DNA of 64,000 bases from Lactococcus protaetiae (GTDB lineage Bacteria; Bacillota; Bacilli; Lactobacillales; Streptococcaceae). The stretch lies in assembly GCF_006965445.1 (NCBI RefSeq), contig NZ_CP041356.1, forward strand, positions 1,302,001 through 1,366,000, written 5' to 3'. Made by a program: the position numbers and the translations under genes. The notes under the pieces were generated by a model. It was not told the DNA's origin. It saw nothing but the letters and a program-made list of their open reading frames with translations, and ran no database searches. Shown piece after piece: positions 45,395-54,858 of this stretch (its first letter is position 1; every line of letters starts with the position of its first letter).

Positions 45395-46109
45395 TATAAA
45401 TGAAACCATTGATTTGATGATGAAACATACCTCAGTACGTAATTTTACTGAAGAAAAAATAGAAGATGAAGATTTAGAAGCTATTTTGAAAGCAGGACAG
45501 GCGGCGTCAACTTGGAAAAATTTTCAGTCTTACTCAATAATTATTGTAAAATCGCAAGAGCAAAAAGATGCAATTTATCAATATCAGCCACAAAAATCCA
45601 TTAAGAATGCTGCAGTTTATCTCGTATTTGTCGGAGATTTGAACCGTGCCGAAAAGGCGGTGAAAATGCATGAAGGAGACTTCCAGCCCAAAGGGATAGA
45701 GTCTTTACTGATTACAGCGACAGATGCTGCTGTTGCTGGACAAAATGTTCTTTTAGCCGCTGAATCTTTAGGTTATGGTGGAGTGATGGTGGGACTGATT
45801 CGTGACCAGTCTGCTGAAATATCAAAAGTATTAGATTTGCCTGATTACACTTATCCGCTGTTTGGCATTGCTCTTGGCAGACCAGCGCGTATCAACAAAG
45901 TAAAGCCACGCTTGCCTTTAGAGGCTATTGCTTTTAAAGAAAAATATATTGAGCAAACCGAGCAAGTCATTTCAGATTTTGATGAAGTTCAAGATGAATT
46001 TGCAGGAAGTCGCAGGTTGAATAAGTGGTCGGAGCGGATTGTTGAACAATGGGGTGTTCCAGAAATTACATCATCAACAGAAAATCTAAAAGATAAGAAA
46101 TTATTATGA
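45387..46109 (+). CDS. NADPH-dependent flavin oxidoreductase/nitroreductase (NfrA-like)
   Basis: 240 residues of the nitroreductase fold: HTSVRNFTEEKIEDEDLEAILKAG, split by motif, ASTWKNFQSYS (FMN contact), GYGGVMVGLIRD and GIALGRPA. This fits the NfrA/Frp subgroup that reduces free flavins and nitro compounds. It overlaps dnaI by eight bases and the pentapeptide gene by four, so all are in one unit. Confidence 0.85.
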   Translation: MTDINETIDLMMKHTSVRNFTEEKIEDEDLEAILKAGQAASTWKNFQSYSIIIVKSQEQKDAIYQYQPQKSIKNAAVYLVFVGDLNRAEKAVKMHEGDFQPKGIESLLITATDAAVAGQNVLLAAESLGYGGVMVGLIRDQSAEISKVLDLPDYTYPLFGIALGRPARINKVKPRLPLEAIAFKEKYIEQTEQVISDFDEVQDEFAGSRRLNKWSERIVEQWGVPEITSSTENLKDKKLL

Positions 46110-46732
46110 AGACAAAAAAGATACTGGAACCAAAGTTACCTACGGTATATAGAACGGTCACCAGTGAAGATTGGGAGTATGGAGAGCTTTATCAAGCAAA
46201 ATTTACTGATGAAAAACTGGAAATTGAATATCCATTGCGTTTTTCAAGCTGTCAGTTAACGAATGTTACATTTTTACTGACAGAAAGTTCTGTCAGTGAA
46301 TTTACAGACTGTATTTTTGAAAAATGTGATTTGTCAAATCTAAATTTATCTGGTATAGGTTTCTACCGTTGCCGATTTATAAATTGTAAACTATTAGGTG
46401 TTGATTTTACAAATTGTCATTTACAAGATGTCCAGTTTGAACAAACTCTGCTTAATTATGCCAATTTCTCGGCAAGTACCTTAAAGTCTGTTCGCTTTTT
46501 TGAAAATGATTGTACAGAGAGCCTTTTTACAGCCTGTAAATTTTCAAATGTCCATTTTTTGTCTAATCAGCTGGAAGGAACCAATTTCTGGGAAACTTCG
46601 CTTGCAGGTTTAGATTTTTCTACGAATAAGTTTGAACACTTAGAAATTACACCACAACTTGCTAAAAACATAAAAATAAATCTCAGTCAAGCCCCATTTT
46701 TTGCAAGTTTATTTGGTATTGATATTGTTTAG
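46106..46732 (+). CDS. pentapeptide-repeat protein
   Basis: 208 residues with repeated A/C(D/N)LXX-type pentapeptides: DCIFEKCDLSNLNLSG, CRFINCKLLGVDFTNCHLQDVQF, given in parts, NYANFSAS, and NVHFLSNQLEGTNF. It should form a right-handed beta-helix. Some relatives mimic DNA and inhibit gyrase (Qnr, MfpA), but I see no specific evidence for that here. It contains CTGTCAG, CTGACAG and CTGTCAG words (46250-46298). Confidence 0.8.
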   Translation: MKTKKILEPKLPTVYRTVTSEDWEYGELYQAKFTDEKLEIEYPLRFSSCQLTNVTFLLTESSVSEFTDCIFEKCDLSNLNLSGIGFYRCRFINCKLLGVDFTNCHLQDVQFEQTLLNYANFSASTLKSVRFFENDCTESLFTACKFSNVHFLSNQLEGTNFWETSLAGLDFSTNKFEHLEITPQLAKNIKINLSQAPFFASLFGIDIV

Positions 46733-46749
46733 TTGCTGATGATAGAAGC

Positions 46750-46768
46750 TGTCAGTATGCTGACAGAA
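46750..46768. repeat. CTGTCAG/CTGACAG inverted pair after the pentapeptide gene
   Basis: CTGTCAGTATGCTGACAG is a near-perfect inverted pair with no T-run. It is another of the repeated words in an intergenic setting. Confidence 0.6.
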
Positions 46769-46780
46769 AACAAAATATAA

Positions 46781-46842
46781 GGTGACCTCTAAAAGCTCAG
46801 AATTTTCAGCTTAGACTGAATTCCGAATTTTTAGAGGTCACC
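46781..46842. repeat. 62-bp hairpin element with 14-bp perfect terminal inverted repeats
   Basis: GGTGACCTCTAAAA (46781-46794) and TTTTAGAGGTCACC (46829-46842) are perfect inverted repeats. Inside, TCAGAATT and AATTCCGA extend the stem imperfectly. It resembles a tiny MITE or attenuator. I see no clear target-site duplication. The phrase CCTCTAAATC recurs just downstream at 46855. Confidence 0.6.
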
Positions 46843-46859
46843 CTATGCTAATTTACCTC

Positions 46860-47160
46860 TAAATCTTTATTAGCAGATTTAGTCGTTGAACCGCAACTAT
46901 ACTGCCTTTTGTTGCGGCTAGCTACGTATGACCCTAGGACATTTGTCCGTTTGCTTAGCTGCTAAATCAGCAAGAGCAAAAAGCATTGGCTGTAATGCAC
47001 TAGGTGAAACAACTAGCATATCCGTAAGCGTTGAAGCACAAACGGCTATCCTATAAAGTGCCGATGAACATTTGTCCTCTATCTCTAGGTCACTAAAGTG
47101 ACAAGAATAAAGGCAACACCAAATGGCAATCAAAAGGATACCTGCGGTGTATCGACAACG
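46860..47160. repeat. mosaic hairpin repeat block, copy 13
   Basis: Degenerate pieces: GGACATTTGTCC (a perfect 12-bp palindrome near 46938), GCTGCTAAATCAGC, AACAACTAGCATATCCGTAA, CCTATAAAGTGCCG, and GTCACTAAAGTGAC near 47090. Several appear in copies 2 and 6 with different stem sequences. Confidence 0.65.
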
Positions 47161-47183
47161 TAGCGGAGTAACTTCTAATACTG

Positions 47184-47311
47184 TTTAATTTCTAAATGTT
47201 CCATTTAGAAATTAAAGTTTGCGTTCCACGCAAACCACTTCTTGCGCAGGCGCAAGGCAGTATCTTTGCAGTTCAACTACTAAATCTGCAAAGCAGATTT
47301 AGAGGTGAACT
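47184..47311. repeat. run of four consecutive perfect or near-perfect hairpins before der
   Basis: TTTAATTTCTAAATG with CATTTAGAAATTAAA (15-bp arms, 47184-47216); GTTTGCGT with ACGCAAAC (47217-47235); CTTGCGC with GCGCAAG (47241-47256); and AGTTCAACTACTAAATCTGC with GCAGATTTAGAGGTGAACT (47270-47311). They are packed end to end with 2-3-base loops on a 128-base stretch. Confidence 0.75.
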
Positions 47312-47374
47312 AGTATAAAAGGAACTTTTAGAAGTTAAATAGTATTAAAACTTTGATATGAAAGTGAGAAAATA

Positions 47375-48685
47375 ATGAGCCTACCTACAGTAGCTATCGT
47401 TGGCCGTCCGAATGTCGGTAAGTCAACAATTTTTAATCGTATTGCGGGAGAGCGTATTTCGATTGTTGAAGACATCCCAGGAGTGACACGTGACCGTATT
47501 TATGCCACAGGAGAATGGTTGACGCGTAAATTTAATATCATTGATACAGGTGGTATAGAACTCTCAGATGAACCTTTTATGACCGAAATTCGCGCCCAAG
47601 CTGAAATTGCCATGACAGAAGCAGATGTTATTATTGCCGTTGTGGACGGAGAAACAGGAATTACAGATGCAGATGAAGCCGTAGCTAATATTCTTTATCG
47701 TACAGATAAACCCATCATTTTAGTGGTCAATAAAGTGGATAATCCAGAACGAAGAATGGAAATTTTTGATTTCTATTCACTTGGTTTAGGTGACCCCTAT
47801 CCTGTTTCGGCTGTGCATGGGATTGGTACAGGGGACGTTCTTGATGCGATTGTGCAAAATCTTCCAAACGAAATCGAAGAAGAAAATGAAAATGTTATTA
47901 AATTTAGCTTGATTGGTCGTCCAAATGTCGGTAAATCATCATTGATCAATGCAATTCTTGGAGAAGACCGGGTGATTGCAAGCCCAATAGCGGGAACGAC
48001 ACGTGATGCCATTGATACTCATTTTACAGACGAAGACGGTCAAGAATTTGTAATGATTGATACAGCAGGAATGCGTAAATCAGGAAAAATTTATGAGAAT
48101 ACAGAGAAATATTCTGTCATGCGTGCCATGCGTGCGATTGACCGTAGTGATATTGTACTCATGGTGATTAATGCAGAAGAAGGTATTCGTGAGTACGATA
48201 TGCGTATCGCAGGTTTTGCACACGAAGCAGGAAAAGGTATTTTGATTGTCGTTAACAAGTGGGATACATTGGACAAAGATAACAGTACAATGAAAAATTT
48301 CGAGCAAGAAATTCGTATCAAATTCAAATTCCTTGATTATGCTCCAATCGTCTATGTATCAGCAAAAACAGGACAACGCCTCAACAAATTACCAGAAGCA
48401 ATCAAAGAAATTCATCATGCACAAAATCTACGTATTTCAAGTTCTGTCTTAAATGATGTGATTATGGATGCCGTCGCAATCAATCCCACACCGACAGACA
48501 AAGGAAAACGCCTTAAAATATTCTATGCGACACAGGTTGCGGTTAAGCCACCGACATTTGTAGTTTTTGTCAATGAAGAAGAACTAATGCACTTCTCATA
48601 TCTTCGTTTTTTAGAAAATCAGATTCGTAAAGCGTTTGTCTTTGAAGGAACTCCTATTCACTTAATTGCTCGTAAGAGAAAATAA
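47375..48685 (+). CDS. der: ribosome-associated GTPase Der (EngA)
   Basis: A 436-residue protein with two tandem GTPase domains, each with GRPNVGKS (residues 9-16 and near 183-190), DTGGIE / DTAGMR and NKVD / NKWD motifs, then a C-terminal KH-like domain ending in LIARKRK. It is essential for 50S subunit assembly. It follows a 640-base gap of repeats. A terminator follows the stop. Confidence 0.97.
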   Translation: MSLPTVAIVGRPNVGKSTIFNRIAGERISIVEDIPGVTRDRIYATGEWLTRKFNIIDTGGIELSDEPFMTEIRAQAEIAMTEADVIIAVVDGETGITDADEAVANILYRTDKPIILVVNKVDNPERRMEIFDFYSLGLGDPYPVSAVHGIGTGDVLDAIVQNLPNEIEEENENVIKFSLIGRPNVGKSSLINAILGEDRVIASPIAGTTRDAIDTHFTDEDGQEFVMIDTAGMRKSGKIYENTEKYSVMRAMRAIDRSDIVLMVINAEEGIREYDMRIAGFAHEAGKGILIVVNKWDTLDKDNSTMKNFEQEIRIKFKFLDYAPIVYVSAKTGQRLNKLPEAIKEIHHAQNLRISSSVLNDVIMDAVAINPTPTDKGKRLKIFYATQVAVKPPTFVVFVNEEELMHFSYLRFLENQIRKAFVFEGTPIHLIARKRK

Positions 48686-48691
48686 ATTTAA

Positions 48692-48727
48692 AAAAGAGCC
48701 ATGACCAAGATAAGGTTGTGGCTTTTT
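48692..48727 (+). terminator. Rho-independent terminator of der
   Basis: AAAAAGAGCCATGACC pairs with GGTTGTGGCTTTTT (with G-U pairs) just after the stop. Confidence 0.85.
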
Positions 48728-48755
48728 AGATTAAAATATAAAAAAATTACAAAAT

Positions 48756-48785
48756 AAAACACCAAATCATATGATTTGGTGTTTT
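48756..48785. terminator. 30-bp perfect palindrome, likely second terminator
   Basis: AAAACACCAAATCAT and ATGATTTGGTGTTTT are perfect arms with no loop base, followed by TTATTTTT. It lies between der and the pilus locus and may insulate them. Confidence 0.75.
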
Positions 48786-48849
48786 TTATTTTTATATTTA
48801 TAAAAATAGATTAAAAACTACAAACTTAGTGTTTTAAAGTATTGTAAAC

Positions 48850-48902
48850 GGCAACAAAATAAATTTTGTTGTAAAAAAAGAACAAAAATAGAAATTTGTT
48901 CG
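48850..48902. other. two hairpins upstream of the pilus promoter
   Basis: CAACAAAAT/ATTTTGTTG and GAACAAA/TTTGTTC lie side by side, about 10-60 bases upstream of the -35 box of the pilus promoter. They could be regulator sites or relics of small elements. Confidence 0.4.
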
Positions 48903-48911
48903 TTAATGCTA

Positions 48912-48940
48912 TTGCAATATAACAATACATAAGTTATAAT
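48912..48940 (+). promoter_or_regulatory. promoter of the pilus operon
   Basis: TTGCAA (48912-48917), 17-base spacer, TATAAT (48935-48940). The predicted 5' leader is about 95 bases. Confidence 0.8.
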
Positions 48941-49039
48941 AATAAATCAAATGGACGTATTATTTAAAATACATTCATCTAAAGTAGTGTTTGTGTCTAG
49001 AAATAGTCATAAATGCCTTATAAAAAAGGAGAAACCGCA

Positions 49040-50638
49040 ATGATGAAATTTTCATCTTTCAAATCAATTAACCGTAAAGTATCAATGGCAACTGTTGCCT
49101 TGATGACAATCGTAAGTTTAGGCAGTGCAGCTACAGCATTTGCTGATACTAACGTACCAGACAGCTCAACAGCCCGTGAAATTACGATTCATGCCCTTCA
49201 AGGAACACCAACAGCAAACAAACCTGGCTTTGTTAATGATGGTACTGAACAAAATGTAACAGGTACTCCGTTGCAACATGTGACATTTACTGCAACACTT
49301 GTGACACCCACAGGTTCAGCTGCTGACATGAAAGTTGGAGATGCATCAACTTATACAACTACAAGTACAGTAGTATCAGGAGAAACAGACGCTAATGGCA
49401 CAGTAAGTTTAAATATTACAGAAGATGGATACTACTTACTTCATCAAGTCACTACAGTTGGTGGAGTCGCTTCTATGCAAGATTCAATCGTTCAAGTACC
49501 CTTGAATTCATCCTCTTCACAAGCTGTAAATGGTTGGTTGTATGATATCAACGTTTATCCTAAAACAGACCTTTCACAAGATAATGCTGTAAATAAAACA
49601 GTAGAAATTGGTGATAATGTGCTTGATGACAACACAGGAACAAATAAACAAGCTACTGTTTTTGCGGGACAAGATATCACGTGGAACTTAGCATCAGCCT
49701 TTTCAGATTCTATGGTAACTGATGATGGTAAAGTAGGGTCATTTGAATTAACTGATGCTTTAAATTCAAATTTAACTTTTAAAGCTATTAATTTTGTTGT
49801 AGGGTCAAAAGAAATTTCGCTTGATTCAACAACAGACTATACATTGACAACAACAGATGGAAATATTGATTTGAAATTGACTGAAACAGGAATCAAAGCA
49901 ATCAAAGCGGCTAAAGTGTCATCATCTGATCAATTCATTGTCAATCTTACTACAACGGTTTCTAATACTTATAAATATGGACAAATTGGTAACTATTTCA
50001 CGACGAGTGTGAAAAATGCTTATGGTGTAGACCTTAGTAACACAACGGGTTCAGGTAACACAAATTTGCATATTAACCTTCTTGGTTCTTCAGATTCAAC
50101 AACAGATGTTCCTGAAGTCTATCTAGGAGCGCTTAGAATTCAAAAGATTGATTCTGTTTCAAAAACTCCACTTTCAGGTGCAACATTTAAACTGATTAAA
50201 GCATCTTCCAAAGATGAAGCACAAGCTCTTGTTGATGGAAAAACTTCAAGTGCAACTTATGTCAAAAATCCATCTCAAACAGATCAAGATTATAGCTTGA
50301 CAACAGGAACAGATGGAATGATTGAATTTGATGGCTTAGAGCTGACGGATACCGCTGAACAAACAGGTGACACATCAACAGCAAATACTCACTATTACGT
50401 AATTGAAACAGCAGCACCAACAGGATACGATCTTCCAACAAGCGTTGTAGAAGTAGTGGCTTCTATTGACCCTACTACGACTCAAGTTGGCGTATCAAAT
50501 AATTTGGATGGTGGAAATATTAAACTTCCATTTACAGGTGGACAAGGTATGATTGGCATTATTGTGATTGCTGGAGTTGCTACAACAGCATCAATCGTTA
50601 TCCGTCGCCGTAAAACAACAACTGATAAATCAAAATAA
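49040..50638 (+). CDS. SpaA-type major pilin, LPXTG-anchored
   Basis: A 532-residue pilus backbone protein. The signal peptide ends near TAFA-DT; a pilin motif WLYDINVYPK (Lys for sortase polymerisation) is near residue 165; the E-box YYVIETAAPTGYDLP precedes the C-terminus; and the sortase signal LPFTGG is followed by a membrane anchor and RRRK tail. Two Ig-like isopeptide-forming domains are likely. The start at 49040 is supported by AAAAAAGGAG eight bases upstream. First gene of the pilus operon. Confidence 0.92.
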   Translation: MMKFSSFKSINRKVSMATVALMTIVSLGSAATAFADTNVPDSSTAREITIHALQGTPTANKPGFVNDGTEQNVTGTPLQHVTFTATLVTPTGSAADMKVGDASTYTTTSTVVSGETDANGTVSLNITEDGYYLLHQVTTVGGVASMQDSIVQVPLNSSSSQAVNGWLYDINVYPKTDLSQDNAVNKTVEIGDNVLDDNTGTNKQATVFAGQDITWNLASAFSDSMVTDDGKVGSFELTDALNSNLTFKAINFVVGSKEISLDSTTDYTLTTTDGNIDLKLTETGIKAIKAAKVSSSDQFIVNLTTTVSNTYKYGQIGNYFTTSVKNAYGVDLSNTTGSGNTNLHINLLGSSDSTTDVPEVYLGALRIQKIDSVSKTPLSGATFKLIKASSKDEAQALVDGKTSSATYVKNPSQTDQDYSLTTGTDGMIEFDGLELTDTAEQTGDTSTANTHYYVIETAAPTGYDLPTSVVEVVASIDPTTTQVGVSNNLDGGNIKLPFTGGQGMIGIIVIAGVATTASIVIRRRKTTTDKSK

Positions 50639-50675
50639 ATTAATAAGTGAAATCGGAAAGGAATAAGGATTGATT

Positions 50676-51554
50676 GTGAGGGCTAAAAAAAAGCTGACTG
50701 TAAAAAAGAAAAACCGTTCCTTTCGTGATATTTTGAGTGTTATTTTTGCTTTGGTTGCGATTTGTGCGCTTTTTTATCCGATTGTAGCTAATACTCTTGT
50801 TTCGAATAAAACAGCGGATATTGTTACTAAATTCAATGAAAAAACCTCCACACTTGATAAAAATGAGATTAATCATTTACTTACAAGCGCCAAAGAATAT
50901 AACACTTATATTTACGATATGAGTCAGCATATTCCTTACACAAAGTCCAAACCAAACTATAATCAAATGTTAAACATTGATAATAGTGGCATGATGGGAA
51001 ATGTTTCAATACCACAAATCAAAGTGGAGAATGTCCCTGTTTATCATGGAGATTCAGAGGAAACTTTAGCAGTAGGAATTGGTCATATTCCTCAGACGAG
51101 TTTGCCAATTGGTGGAAATAATACTCACACAGTGCTTTCAGCTCATTCAGGACGTGTCAACAATACTCTGTTTACTAATTTGGATAAACTCAAAATTGGT
51201 GATGTGTTCTATGTGGATACGTTAAATCTTAAGATGAAATACAAAATTAATAAGATTAAGGTTGTAGATCCTGAAGATGTTTCGACTTTGGGAATCCAAA
51301 AAGGAAAAGATATTGCAACGCTTGTGACTTGCTATCCAACAGGAGTAAATAGTCAACGCCTTCTTGTGACGGGAGAACGTGTTCCATATACCTCAAAAAC
51401 AGCACAAGAAGAAATACAACGTGATAAGTATGGTTATGATTTTTGGGTTTTGCTAGGCTCACTTATTTTAGCAATTCTCGCTGTTTTGTATCTGATTTAT
51501 AAGTATTATGAAAAAAGAAAAAATAGAAGTAAGAACACGGAGGAAACAAGATAG
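50676..51554 (+). CDS. class C (pilin-polymerising) sortase
   Basis: About 292 residues. One N-terminal and one C-terminal membrane segment (LLGSLILAILAVLYLIYKYY), the latter characteristic of class C. The catalytic triad is visible: His in VLSAHSGR, Cys in TLVTCYPTG, Arg in SQRLLVTGER. A lid motif upstream of the core (DPYT-like, here near MLNIDNSGMMG) is not clear. GTG at 50676 with AAGGA six bases upstream is the preferred start; TTG at 50670 is possible. It joins the pilins of this locus. Confidence 0.9.
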   Translation: MRAKKKLTVKKKNRSFRDILSVIFALVAICALFYPIVANTLVSNKTADIVTKFNEKTSTLDKNEINHLLTSAKEYNTYIYDMSQHIPYTKSKPNYNQMLNIDNSGMMGNVSIPQIKVENVPVYHGDSEETLAVGIGHIPQTSLPIGGNNTHTVLSAHSGRVNNTLFTNLDKLKIGDVFYVDTLNLKMKYKINKIKVVDPEDVSTLGIQKGKDIATLVTCYPTGVNSQRLLVTGERVPYTSKTAQEEIQRDKYGYDFWVLLGSLILAILAVLYLIYKYYEKRKNRSKNTEETR

Positions 51555-51555
51555 A

Positions 51556-52272
51556 ATGATGAAAACAACAATTGGAAAAGTTTTATTTGTTTTCTTTATC
51601 TTAGGTATGACTGGCTTGACGCTTCAAGTTAGTGCACAAGGGCAACTTGGTTCAACACATACTCAAGACTTATTCATCGTAAAATATGGTCTTCCCTCTG
51701 GAAGAAATCAATTTTCGCAAAGACAAACAACTAATACAGGCGAAAAAATTAATAATATTCCCGTAGATAACCACGATTCAGAGCTCGCTCCGATAGCTGG
51801 AATTCACTATGTGATTCAAAAAATTATACCTACCAGAGATGGAGATAAAATCAAACTCAGTGATAAAAACTCATACTCTGTTAGTGGCAAAACACTAGAA
51901 CTTGTAACAAATTCTGCTGGAATTGTATCTGTAAATCTTAATGATGGATTTTATATTGTTAGTGAACAAGCAAATGCTCAAGCTCACCTATCAACGCCAG
52001 CGCACCCTATACTGATTCGACTTCCTGTAGAAAATACTGCTAAAAATGGTTATCTGAATGAGATCTATATCTATCCAAAATCAAACATTGACCCATTAGA
52101 GAATACACATAAGCCCAAAGGAACATCTAAAATTCCTAAAGGAAATTTGCCTAAAACAGGAGATGGTTCAAAGCTGAGTATCTCTGCTTTGGGAGTAGGG
52201 ATTATTGGTATCACGTTTATGCTAATGATGGGAAAAATAAGTAAAGAGAGGGGAGTTAGAAGTGAATACTAG
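51556..52272 (+). CDS. minor pilin subunit, LPXTG-anchored
   Basis: 238 residues from the chosen start: signal peptide (VLFVFFILGMTGLTLQVSA), one SpaA-like domain, a second pilin-like motif YLNEIYIYPKS and the sorting signal LPKTGD with anchor and KERG tail. It is shorter than the backbone, as for a basal or minor pilin. The ATG at 51556 is preceded by GGAGGAAAC; the longer frame from 51508 lies inside the sortase gene. Confidence 0.85.
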   Translation: MMKTTIGKVLFVFFILGMTGLTLQVSAQGQLGSTHTQDLFIVKYGLPSGRNQFSQRQTTNTGEKINNIPVDNHDSELAPIAGIHYVIQKIIPTRDGDKIKLSDKNSYSVSGKTLELVTNSAGIVSVNLNDGFYIVSEQANAQAHLSTPAHPILIRLPVENTAKNGYLNEIYIYPKSNIDPLENTHKPKGTSKIPKGNLPKTGDGSKLSISALGVGIIGITFMLMMGKISKERGVRSEY

Positions 52273-54819
52273 ACAGGGTAATAAAAAAGAAAAAAGAATA
52301 GTAACAAAAGTGTTGACATTTTTATCAGCAGTAACATTACTTTCTACTCCTCTATTCAGTACAATATCAGGTGTCCAAAATATCTTTGGATTGATAGATG
52401 CCAAAGCAGCAGTCATTGGTCCGACCGTGACAGTTCAACCCAAAGATTTTGAAAATTATTTTACGCAGACAGGAAGTGCAACTTATAGTTACACTACTGG
52501 AGCTAACTATGGTACTTTGACATTAACACCTAACTCCACTAACCAAGTAGGGATGGCAGCAATGAATGTCAAATTCGATATGTCGCAAGACTGGAAAATT
52601 ACTGGTAATCTCAATATAGGAAACAAAGGTGGAGCAGATGGTGTCAGTTTCGGATGGTATCCAGGAGATACAGGTGTTGTTGGGATTAAAGGAGCGGACT
52701 TAGGAATAGGAGGATTGCGTGGTGCCTTTGGCTGGACAGCAGACACTTATAAGAATTCCTATACGATACCAACCATACTTCCGAGCACTGCGACTGGTGC
52801 AGACCCTGTCTATACTCTAACCAATAATGGTATCGTGGCGGAGACCCTTCTAGTACAAATTCTACTTGGGCGGTAGGAGGATGGTCTTACGCTAATCCTA
52901 ATCCAATGTATGATGTGAAAAATTCATACCCTTCTGGAGGTGGAGCACCTGCGATTGCACCAAAGACAGCTTATAATAAATCTGACAATCCTCAAAAGGA
53001 TATTGCTAGCCTGGCAGATGGTAAATTCCATGCATATTCTCTAACTTATACAGCTTCTACAGGAGCTATTACAGTTGTGTTTGGAAGTTTAACATGGCAA
53101 ATGCCGATTTCTTCTTTGAAGAGCTTAGCTGGTGATGAGTCTTCTAGTGCACTATCGTTTTTCATTTCTGGTAGTACAGGTGGCGTGACAAATCTTCAAC
53201 AGTTTCAATTTACATCAGCTACATTTACGGAAGCGTTAGGCACCGTAACTGCTAATTATGTAGATACTTCTGGAAATACATTAGCATCAAGTGTTTCAAC
53301 GCAAGGGATAGTCGGTAAAGATGGTTATACTACAAGCCCCAAGAGTATTCCAGGTTATAGCTTAAAAAATGTAGACGTATCAGATTCTACGGCGACAAAT
53401 TCTGAGAATACAATTACGGGACTTTATACTGCAAATGATATTACAGTTAATTATGTCTATGCTCCAAATCCAGAAACGGCTACGATTACATACATAGATA
53501 CGGATACTAATCAACGGGTTGGAGCTATAGATACAACAACAGGAGTGTTTAATGGAATCTCTGGCTATACTGTAAAAATTCCAAGTGGTTACATACTTTC
53601 ACCACATCAAAACCCTAATGATGAGTTTACTCCTGCAAATGCAAGTAAAAAAGTATTCAATCAAGATGGTGTTACGCAAAATTTTAATGTATATTTAATC
53701 AAACAGCATAGTATTGTCACGGATAATTTTTTTGAATCAGATGCAACGATACACTATGTAGATATGACTAAAAATCCTTTGCCTTGGGTGTCTTCTACGC
53801 CATATTCTAGTCAATCTAATCCGACAGGAAATCCAACACAAAGTAATGGAACACTTGTTGGCGCTGGAAATGATTATATTTATCGCGTATGGATGGTTGG
53901 TGTAACTACTTATCAGCCGGGGGATGCTACCCCAAATGTTATATGGTATTCTTCAACCAGCTTTGTACCAACTTTGGATGCCAATGGTAATCCAAAAACA
54001 CCAGACGTTTCTGATGTATTAGACTCGAATGGCAATCCCATCAATGGTTGGACTCAACAAAGTTCATATAATCCAGGATTAGTGTATTATCCTACAGTAC
54101 CAGGCTATACATGGCAAAAGGCGACACAGCTTATCAATGGAAGTGAAGTAGCAGCGGGGGATAATGAGTTTAACGGTGGTATTAATGGCACAATCAATAT
54201 TACTGCGCCTCAACAAAATGGAGCACCTGATCCTCAGCATTCTGTTTATTATGTTTACTATAATTCAAACTATAGTTTTTCAAATCGTACAACAAAAGAA
54301 GTTAATGAAACAATAAATTACCTTGATGTCAATAGCAGGATGCCGATTGTCACAAAATATACAACGAGTCAAAGTATTACTGTTGAAACGGTGACGGATT
54401 CTTCTGGGAAACAAACGGTTTATTATTATAGAGGAAATGGAACACCTGAGTCAGATAATCATCCGTTTGCTAAGGATGGTACTGCCAATCCAGATTGGGC
54501 AGATATAACATCATTTAATTCGTCTTTCGGAGGACAAGTTAACCCAGAAATCACAAATTATACAGTAGTGGGGGCTGATGGAAATCTAGCAGCGAGTTCA
54601 TCTTATTTATCAAATGATAAAACTCAAGTGACTTCTCAAGCAATAAATGATAAGTTTGATGATATTGTAGTTAATGTTTATTACGCTTACGATGGTCAAG
54701 ATATTCATTTACCATTCACAGGGGGAATTGGATGGAGCCAGATTCTTGTGATTGCGTTATTTAGTGCGATTGCCGCATATTTGATTCAATGGGGAAAACG
54801 AATAAAAAATAAAAAATAA
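52262..54819 (+). CDS. lectin-domain pilus-tip adhesin with MucBP-like repeats, frameshifted
   Basis: The merged protein has 852 residues. After a signal-type segment comes an L-type lectin-like beta-sandwich (GGADGVSFGWYPGDTG, LGIGGLRGAFGWTADTYKNSY), then repeats of the MucBP style (ANYVDTSGNTLASSV, YTTSPKSIPGY, ITYIDTDTNQRV), and the sorting signal LPFTGG with a membrane anchor. GTG at 52262 overlaps the minor pilin. The frame breaks near 52835; one added G gives NNGIGGGDPSSTNSTWAVGG and continues the lectin domain, so I interpret this as one gene. The likely role is host- or plant-glycan binding at the pilus tip. Confidence 0.8.
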
Positions 54820-54827
54820 AAACATCG

Positions 54828-54858
54828 AAAGTTCAAAAGAGCTTTCAATGTTTTTTTA
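54828..54858. terminator. bidirectional terminator between the pilus locus and lrgB
   Basis: AAAAACATCGAAAGTTC and GAGCTTTCAATGTTTTTTT are arms of a long stem (two mismatches) with T-runs in both directions, between convergent genes. Confidence 0.85.
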
